From Acidimicrobiales bacterium (GTDB taxonomy: Bacteria > Actinomycetota > Acidimicrobiia > Acidimicrobiales > Acidimicrobilacustridaceae), in the NCBI GenBank assembly GCA_023264135.1, contig JALQSZ010000029.1, positions 1-11,480 of the forward strand: a stretch of 11,480 bases of DNA. Reading direction: 5' to 3'. A program made the position numbers and the translations under genes. Shown here in pieces: positions 6,954 to 11,480 of this stretch (within the stretch, counting starts at the first letter, position 1; each line of letters starts with the position of its first letter). The notes under the pieces were generated by a model, which had not been told where the DNA came from, did no database searches, and saw only the letters and a list, made by a program, of their open reading frames with translations.

Positions 6954-7741
6954 ACTCGCGAGACGGTTCTTCTCCCGATATGAACGAGTCACTTCCCACG
7001 CCGAGCGAACTCGACGCCGATACCGCAGAACGTCTGCTGTCGGGTCAGATCGACGCGGCGGATGCGCCGCCTGGGTATGCCGGCGTTGCTCGAGTGCTCG
7101 CGTCTGCCTCGGCAAGTGCAACCGCGACGGAAGCAGCGGGTGAAGCCGAAGCCTTAGCGATGTTCCGATCCGAGATCGACGAGCAACGACGCGTTCCGAC
7201 TGCAGCCGCCCTGGTGGTATCGCTTGATGAACATCGTTCTCGTCGAGTCAGCCGCAAAGCAGTGCTTGTTGGCGTTGTTGCAGGAGTAATTCTCGCAACC
7301 ACCGGAGTTGCCGCGGCAACTGGTGATCTGCCTGAACCGGTGCAACGCGTTGCCCACGAAACGCTTTCGCATATTGGCGTTTCGGTACCGAGTCCACCAC
7401 CGAAGCCCGCTCCGGAACCTCGCCCCGCGAAAGAGCGACCAACTCCCGATACGAAGCCCGCGCCTTCATCAACCGCACCTGCGGCTCGTTCAAACCAACC
7501 TGGCACTCCACCGACCTCGGCACCGCGATCATCAACTCCACCGTCGACTGCACCTGCTGCGCCGACGACACAACCGTCGACTCCGCCATCGTCTCCGTCA
7601 ACAACTGTTCCCAACTCACCGACACCACCTCCGAGCACGGTGAATCGGCCCGTGAACCCAAACTCGGCCGCACCACTCCAAGTTGTTCCACCCACACCAC
7701 CCACAACCAGAGGATCGAATCCGGCACCAAGTGGGCCGTAG
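6950..7741 (+). CDS. One-helix membrane protein with Pro/Thr-rich tail, probable anti-sigma factor
   Basis: This 263-residue protein has a cytoplasmic-type N-terminal part of about 100 residues (SELDADTAERLLSGQIDA at 19-36, mildly acidic and helical), one membrane helix at about 104-123 after a basic RSRRVSRK, a short conserved-looking juxtamembrane segment (LPEPVQRVAHETLSHIGVSV, 127-146), and then a low-complexity tail rich in Pro, Thr, Ser and Ala to the end. I see no zinc-binding HxxxCxxC motif, so it is not a classical ZAS anti-sigma factor. The role is inferred from the four-base overlap with the ECF sigma gene and the inside-out, single-helix topology. The tail is presumably outside the cell and could span the wall, be O-glycosylated or act as the sensor. 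It could instead be only a wall-associated protein co-expressed with the sigma factor. Confidence 0.72.
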   Translation: MNSRDGSSPDMNESLPTPSELDADTAERLLSGQIDAADAPPGYAGVARVLASASASATATEAAGEAEALAMFRSEIDEQRRVPTAAALVVSLDEHRSRRVSRKAVLVGVVAGVILATTGVAAATGDLPEPVQRVAHETLSHIGVSVPSPPPKPAPEPRPAKERPTPDTKPAPSSTAPAARSNQPGTPPTSAPRSSTPPSTAPAAPTTQPSTPPSSPSTTVPNSPTPPPSTVNRPVNPNSAAPLQVVPPTPPTTRGSNPAPSGP

Positions 7742-7780
7742 ATCTGATCCTCGAACGACCCAACCCCTAACCACCAGACC

Positions 7781-7786
7781 AAGGAG
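7781..7786 (+). promoter_or_regulatory. Ribosome binding site deciding the peroxidase start
   Basis: AAGGAG lies eight bases before the ATG at 7795. A GTG at 7786 in the same frame overlaps this site and is therefore not the start. The 53-base gap between the preceding stop and the ATG holds no terminator-like stem, so the peroxidase gene is probably read through from the sigma/anti-sigma genes. Confidence 0.75.
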
Positions 7787-7794
7787 TGCGTTTC

Positions 7795-9498
7795 ATGCGC
7801 AAGTCCCTTGTCGCGGCCGCGCTTGCGGTTCTTGCGGCATCACTACCCGTTTCCCTCTCGACTGCTTCGGCAGCGACGACATCGCAATGCTCAACACCCA
7901 CGACGGGCTACGGACGAATGTTTCCGTCGCTTTCGAGTGCATCGTGGGATGCGTCAGCGCTCACCGCACTGGGAACAACATCGATCGCCGCGGCCGAAAC
8001 GAATCCGACACCTGAAGGCCAGGTCGATTCGGAAGACAACAAGGACATCCCCGCCGGTTACACCTACTTCGGCCAATTCGTTGATCACGATCTGACGTTT
8101 GACGACCGTCCGAATGATCTCGTCACGCCGACTGCGGTGTCGTCACTGGTGAATGGGCGGACACCGCAACTTGATCTTGATTCGCTGTATGGATCGGGAC
8201 CTTCGACGTCATCGAATCTCTATGAAGCAGACGGCGTGCATCTGAAAGTTGGAGCTCCGCTTACGGGAAGCACAGATACCGGCGCTCGAGACCTTCCCCG
8301 AGATACAACTGGAAAAGCTCTTATCGGCGATCCACGTAACGACGAGAATCGAATTGTCGCTGGTGTGCATTCGCTCTTCATCCGTTTGCACAATCAAACC
8401 GTTGATCGAATCCACACGTCGGAACCGAACCTCTCGAACAGCGCACTCTTTGCGCGAGCTCGTCAGGAAGTGACCTGGAACTACCAGTGGCTGATCGTCA
8501 CTGATTACTTGCCGAAGATTGCGGGACAGCAAACCGTGAATTCCGTGATCAACCGCACGCAAAATGGTTGGAACACGAATCTGCGTTTCTATGACGCGTG
8601 CCAACAGATGCCAGTCGAGTTCTCCGTTGCGGCGTATCGGTTTGGGCATTCAATGGTGCGCGGTTTGTACCGCATTAACGATTCAGTGAATCGACTCCCG
8701 GTGTTTTCGGGAACATTTGTTCCGACCAGCGACCTCACCGGATTTTCGCCGTCGCCGTCGAATTTCGCGATTGACTGGAAGTTCTTTGTTCCCGGTTCGG
8801 GGAACGGTCTTGGCCAAGCGCAAGCTTCGTACAAGATCGACGGTTCGTTGACGAACTCGTTGAGTTTGTTGCCGCTTCCGACGACGGGAATTGGTCCTGC
8901 GAATCTTGCGACTCGGAACCTCTTGCGCGGTCAGCAACTTGGATTGCCGTCAGGTCAAGATGTTGCTCGTGCAATGGGAGTGACGCCGTTGCGTGATGAT
9001 CAGATCCTTGTCGGAAAAGCGTCGGGTGACTCGGCCGATGCGCAAGCGATTACTTCGGTGTCGCCGACGTTCGCGGGAAAGGCTCCGCTCTGGAGTTACA
9101 TCCTCGCTGAATCGGTAGCGAACGCGTACCCCGTATCGGGCGGCGCGATCACTGGTCCGCAACGAGCACCAGTGCGTCTTGGTCCGGTCGGCGGACGAAT
9201 CGTGACCGAAACGATTGCCGGGCTTCTCGCGTCTGATCCTTCGTCGATCGTCAACCATCGAGAGTTCTCCCCCCGAGGTCAAGGCGTGCCCGCCGGAGTG
9301 TTTGATCTTCAAACCCTGGTGAACGTCGTGACCCGTCCGACGGCAGTCAACCCACCGCCAACGCCGCCAACGACAGCACCTCGACCCACGACGACAACGA
9401 CCCGACCGGCTCCGGCGCCACAACCTCCGCGCCAAGACCCAAGGCCGCCATTCGTGGCGCCACGACCGACGCCGCCGATTCTCCGACCCCGTAACTAG
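7795..9498 (+). CDS. Secreted animal-type haem peroxidase
   Basis: A 567-residue exported enzyme of the peroxidase-cyclooxygenase (animal haem peroxidase) superfamily, which uses H2O2 to oxidise halides or organic substrates. The N-terminus is a Sec signal peptide (MRKSLVAAALAVLAASLPVS) with likely cleavage after ASA at residue 26. The distal motif YFGQFVDHDLTFD (91-103) supplies Gln94, Asp97 and distal His98. GDPRNDENRIV (178-188) supplies catalytic Arg181 and Glu184. AYRFGHSMVRG (280-290) supplies proximal His285, and RNLLRGQQLGLPSGQ (374-388) the Asn375 region. Asp97 and Glu184 match the residues that form haem ester bonds in myeloperoxidase, but its sulfonium Met is Asn here. The C-terminal 50 residues are a Pro/Thr/Arg-rich tail without LPxTG or a membrane anchor. 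It probably belongs to the ECF sigma unit. Confidence 0.92.
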   Translation: MRKSLVAAALAVLAASLPVSLSTASAATTSQCSTPTTGYGRMFPSLSSASWDASALTALGTTSIAAAETNPTPEGQVDSEDNKDIPAGYTYFGQFVDHDLTFDDRPNDLVTPTAVSSLVNGRTPQLDLDSLYGSGPSTSSNLYEADGVHLKVGAPLTGSTDTGARDLPRDTTGKALIGDPRNDENRIVAGVHSLFIRLHNQTVDRIHTSEPNLSNSALFARARQEVTWNYQWLIVTDYLPKIAGQQTVNSVINRTQNGWNTNLRFYDACQQMPVEFSVAAYRFGHSMVRGLYRINDSVNRLPVFSGTFVPTSDLTGFSPSPSNFAIDWKFFVPGSGNGLGQAQASYKIDGSLTNSLSLLPLPTTGIGPANLATRNLLRGQQLGLPSGQDVARAMGVTPLRDDQILVGKASGDSADAQAITSVSPTFAGKAPLWSYILAESVANAYPVSGGAITGPQRAPVRLGPVGGRIVTETIAGLLASDPSSIVNHREFSPRGQGVPAGVFDLQTLVNVVTRPTAVNPPPTPPTTAPRPTTTTTRPAPAPQPPRQDPRPPFVAPRPTPPILRPRN

Positions 9499-9522
9499 GC
9501 CGGGACCTTGCTCCGGTCGGCC
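9498..9522 (+). terminator. Stem-loop at the peroxidase stop, possible terminator or leader element
   Basis: GGCC...GACC (9498-9507) can pair with GGTCGGCC (9515-9522) around a 7-base loop, with a two-base bulge. It begins at the last base of the stop codon. No T-run follows, so termination strength is uncertain. Its 3' arm shares bases with the longer inverted repeat at 9510-9580, so the two structures cannot form together. Confidence 0.35.
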
Positions 9523-9580
9523 GTCGTGGGCTAAACCTGACCAATCCCGTCAGGAATAGGCCCGTGCGGCTGACCGGAGC
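9510..9580 (+). promoter_or_regulatory. 9-bp inverted repeat covering the ribosome binding site of the TauD-like gene
   Basis: GCTCCGGTC (9510-9518) is the exact reverse complement of GACCGGAGC (9572-9580). The second arm contains GGAG (9576-9579), the only Shine-Dalgarno candidate for the ATG at 9589, nine bases away. Inside the 53-base spacer a second perfect stem forms: CCTGAC (9536-9541) with GTCAGG (9549-9554). If transcribed through, the long pairing would hide the ribosome binding site, while the stem at 9498-9522 would free it. I do not recognise a known riboswitch class. Confidence 0.35.
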
Positions 9581-9588
9581 GACTCATC

Positions 9589-10488
9589 ATGACGATTGCG
9601 AGCGAACGCTGGACCACGACCCCATTAAGCGGGTCGTTTGGTGTTGAGTTCAACGGATCGCGCATCGACATCGAACGCGACGGCGACTGGGTCCTTGAGC
9701 AACTCGAGTCGAACCTCTTCCTCGTCTTTCGTGAGCAATTTCTGACCCATGCCGAACAGGTCGCGCTTGCTCGTGCAATCGGTGAGCCGACTCCGGCGCA
9801 TCCGGTTGTGCCCGGCCACCCCGATCATCCAGAGATTCTTGAACTCGATGGTGCGAAGGGCGGAAAGAACGCGCAGTGGCACACCGATGTCACGTTCAGC
9901 CCGACACCACCGGCTGCTTCCGTGCTTGTCGCCGACGAACTGCCTCCGTCAGGTGGCGACACGATGTGGGCCGATCTCCGCGGTGCGTTTGAAGGTCTTT
10001 CGCCGGTGCTGCGCGACGCGCTTACACAACTCGAAGCAGTGCATCGCATCACGCCGCTTGCCTACTGGGGTGTCCCTCACGACACGGCACTTTCTCGTGA
10101 GGACGCGCTCGAACTTCTCGAGAATGCGAAGAAGGTTCCTCCCGTTGTGCATCCCGTCGTGCGAGTGCACCCGTCAACTGGTCGCCCTGCGCTCTTTGTG
10201 AACCCAGGGTTCACCAGCCACATCGTCGGACTTTCTGCAATTGAGAGCGACGCGTTGCTGGAACTTCTCTACGCCCATTCGACACAACCCGAGTTTGTGG
10301 TTCGTCATCGTTGGCAGCCAGGCGATGTGGTGTTGTGGGACAACCGGGCAACGATGCATTACGCCTGCGATGACTATGGCGATGCCACTCGGCGAATGCG
10401 TCGAGTCACGATCCGCGGCTTTGAACCTTTCGGAATCGATGGGACGACAAGTCGAATCGTGGACGATCCGTACCTTTCGGTTCGCTAA
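9589..10488 (+). CDS. TauD/TfdA-family 2-oxoglutarate/Fe(II) dioxygenase
   Basis: A 299-residue cytoplasmic dioxygenase of the family that includes taurine dioxygenase, alkylsulfatase and 2,4-D dioxygenase. These enzymes hydroxylate a carbon next to S, O or N so that the molecule splits, using O2 and 2-oxoglutarate. The iron ligands are His98 and Asp100 in AQWHTDVTFSPTPP and His257 in WDNRATMHYACDDYG; Arg272, 15 residues after His257 as in TauD, binds 2-oxoglutarate. GDTMWADLRGAFEGLS (123-138) and FVNPGFTSHIVGL (203-215) are also family-like. Length matches TauD (about 280). The substrate is unknown: no sulfonate or nitrate transporter lies beside it, and the next gene is a Baeyer-Villiger-type monooxygenase. 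GGAG at 9576-9579 sets the start. Confidence 0.92.
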   Translation: MTIASERWTTTPLSGSFGVEFNGSRIDIERDGDWVLEQLESNLFLVFREQFLTHAEQVALARAIGEPTPAHPVVPGHPDHPEILELDGAKGGKNAQWHTDVTFSPTPPAASVLVADELPPSGGDTMWADLRGAFEGLSPVLRDALTQLEAVHRITPLAYWGVPHDTALSREDALELLENAKKVPPVVHPVVRVHPSTGRPALFVNPGFTSHIVGLSAIESDALLELLYAHSTQPEFVVRHRWQPGDVVLWDNRATMHYACDDYGDATRRMRRVTIRGFEPFGIDGTTSRIVDDPYLSVR

Positions 10489-10493
10489 CTAAT

Positions 10494-10541
10494 CGCCCCG
10501 ATTTCCTGCACCCGTTTGGACAGTGAGGGTGCCGAGGGGCG
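10494..10541 (+). terminator. Two-tier stem-loop after the TauD-like gene
   Basis: CGCCCC (10494-10499) pairs with GGGGCG (10536-10541), and inside it GCACCC (10508-10513) pairs with GGGTGC (10527-10532), giving 12 GC-rich pairs with an unequal internal loop. It starts six bases after the stop codon, the usual place for a terminator, but no T-run follows. In high-GC actinobacteria such stems can still terminate or protect 3' ends. The rest of the 145-base gap has TTGACG (10593-10598), a possible -35 for the downstream gene, without a clear -10. Confidence 0.45.
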
Positions 10542-10633
10542 TCGGACATCCAATCAGGAACAGTTCTCCAAGTTCTGACACAATGGCGCCTCTTGACGCA
10601 GAAGGCAGTCGTCAGACCTAGGGGGAGTTGGAC

Positions 10634-11480
10634 ATGGCAGAGCAGAACGAGGGCATTGAGGTTTCAGTTGAGGAACTTCGAGCCAAGTACGCAGAGGAAC
10701 AACTGAAGCGTCTTCGTCCTGATGGTCTCAAGCAGTTCGCCGGCCTGAAAGAACAGTTCGAAGAACTCGATCAAGACCCCTACGCCGATCCCAACTTCAC
10801 TCGCGACGCGATCACCGAAGAAACCGAGGTCGTGATTGTTGGTGGTGGATTCGCTGGCATGCTCACTGGCGTCGATCTTCAGAATCTCGGCATCACCGAT
10901 TTCCGCATCGTCGAAAAGGGCGGCGACTTCGGCGGCACTTGGTACTGGAACCGTTACCCCGGTTGCATGTGCGACGTTGAGTCCTACACCTATCTCCCGC
11001 TTCTTGAAGAGACGGGTTACATGCCCACCGAGCGTTACGCGAGTGCGCCAGAGATTTTTGAGTACTGCCAACTCCTTGGTCGCACATTCAACCTCTACGA
11101 ACACGCGCTCTTTCAAACGATCATCACTGATGCAGTGTGGGACGACAGCGCGAACCGTTGGAACATCACAACGTCACGTGGCGACAAGTTCATTTCGAAG
11201 TACATCGTGATTGCCGGCGGCATTCTTCATAAGCCAAAGGTTCCTGGTATTCCCGGCATTGAAAACTTCAAGGGCCGCATGTTCCACACCAGTCGCTGGG
11301 ATTACGACTACACCGGCGGTGGACCCCGCGAGTTCATGGACAAGCTCGGCGACAAGCGCGTTGGCATTATCGGAACCGGCGCAACGGCAGTGCAGGCCGT
11401 GCCGAAGTTGGCCGAGGCTGCGCAGGAATTGTTTGTCTTCCAGCGCACACCGAGTGCAGTCGGTGTGCGCAATAACGGTA
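10634..11480 (+). CDS. Baeyer-Villiger-type flavin monooxygenase (3' end outside window)
   Basis: The ATG at 10634 follows GGGGGAG (10621-10627) and opens a frame that runs off the right edge after 282 codons. An N-terminal extension of about 60 charged residues precedes the FAD Rossmann motif [12 protein letters not shown] (66-77). Then come [18 protein letters not shown] (100-117), [12 protein letters not shown] (120-131), the Baeyer-Villiger fingerprint [13 protein letters not shown] (212-224) and the second nucleotide-binding motif [12 protein letters not shown] (243-254) for NADPH. Such enzymes insert one O2 atom into ketones to give esters or lactones, or oxygenate heteroatoms. The long extension and [14 protein letters not shown] segment fit the large actinobacterial/proteobacterial subgroup often labelled 4-hydroxyacetophenone or steroid monooxygenase-like; the true substrate is unknown. 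About half of a roughly 600-residue protein is visible. Confidence 0.92.
   Translation, partial: MAEQNEGIEVSVEELRAKYAEEQLKRLRPDGLKQFAGLKEQFEELDQDPYADPNFTRDAITEETEVVIVGGGFAGMLTGVDLQNLGITDFRIVEKGGDFGGTWYWNRYPGCMCDVESYTYLPLLEETGYMPTERYASAPEIFEYCQLLGRTFNLYEHALFQTIITDAVWDDSANRWNITTSRGDKFISKYIVIAGGILHKPKVPGIPGIENFKGRMFHTSRWDYDYTGGGPREFMDKLGDKRVGIIGTGATAVQAVPKLAEAAQELFVFQRTPSAVGVRNNG

Noticed and set aside
7045..7782. A 245-codon minus-strand frame rich in Gly and Val
   Set aside because: It is the mirror of the Pro/Thr/Ala-rich coding region of the anti-sigma-like gene and has no family features.
9349..9498. Pro/Thr-rich peroxidase tail considered as a sortase or membrane anchor
   Set aside because: There is no LPxTG motif, no hydrophobic helix and no defined repeat unit, so it is only a low-complexity tail.
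10574..10616. Short inverted repeat TCTGAC...GTCAGA before the monooxygenase gene
   Set aside because: Only six bases per arm with a 31-base spacer, which is expected by chance; no promoter could be fixed to it.

Overview
The window reads as chromosomal DNA of an actinobacterium of moderately high GC. The evidence is a mycobacterial-style fused acyl-CoA dehydrogenase, an ECF sigma/anti-sigma pair with an AT/PT-rich extracellular tail, frequent weak or absent Shine-Dalgarno signals, and GTTCG/CGAAC-rich codon usage. The Acidimicrobiia (Ilumatobacter-like lineages) are my best guess, but that is inference from general style and not from a marker gene. Genes are tightly packed, and two convergent pairs either touch or overlap at their stop codons. 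I see no tRNA, rRNA, CRISPR array, insertion sequence or phage gene.

Region 1 (1-4507) is a lipid/sterol-type acyl-CoA catabolic cluster. An AMP-forming acyl-CoA synthetase (176-1681, +) faces a probable divergent gene of which only the first 15 codons are present (47-1, -). Between them lies a perfect 19-bp palindrome, probably an operator. Convergent to the synthetase is a two-gene minus-strand operon: a crotonase-family enoyl-CoA hydratase/isomerase (4507-3692) followed by a 660-residue double-domain acyl-CoA dehydrogenase (3667-1685) built like mycobacterial FadE34/ChsE3. Together they offer CoA activation, alpha-beta dehydrogenation and a hydratase/isomerase step. The substrate is unknown.

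Region 2 (4595-6210) holds an AlkB-type DNA/RNA dealkylating dioxygenase (+) and a six-helix YihY/BrkB membrane protein (-), whose stop codons overlap.

Region 3 (6315-9498) is a three-gene plus-strand unit: an ECF sigma factor, an overlapping one-helix membrane protein that is probably its anti-sigma factor, and a secreted animal-type haem peroxidase. A candidate ECF-type promoter precedes the sigma gene. The gene order suggests envelope-stress or oxidant-responsive control of an extracellular peroxidase, which is inference.

Region 4 (9499-11480) holds a TauD/TfdA-family 2-oxoglutarate dioxygenase, whose leader can form mutually exclusive stem-loops. It is followed by a Baeyer-Villiger-type flavin monooxygenase that runs off the right edge. 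A strong two-tier stem-loop separates the two genes.

No wholly new system is evident. The most interesting items are the sigma/anti-sigma/peroxidase unit, the fused dehydrogenase with its glutamate-deficient crotonase partner, and the structured leader of the TauD-like gene.
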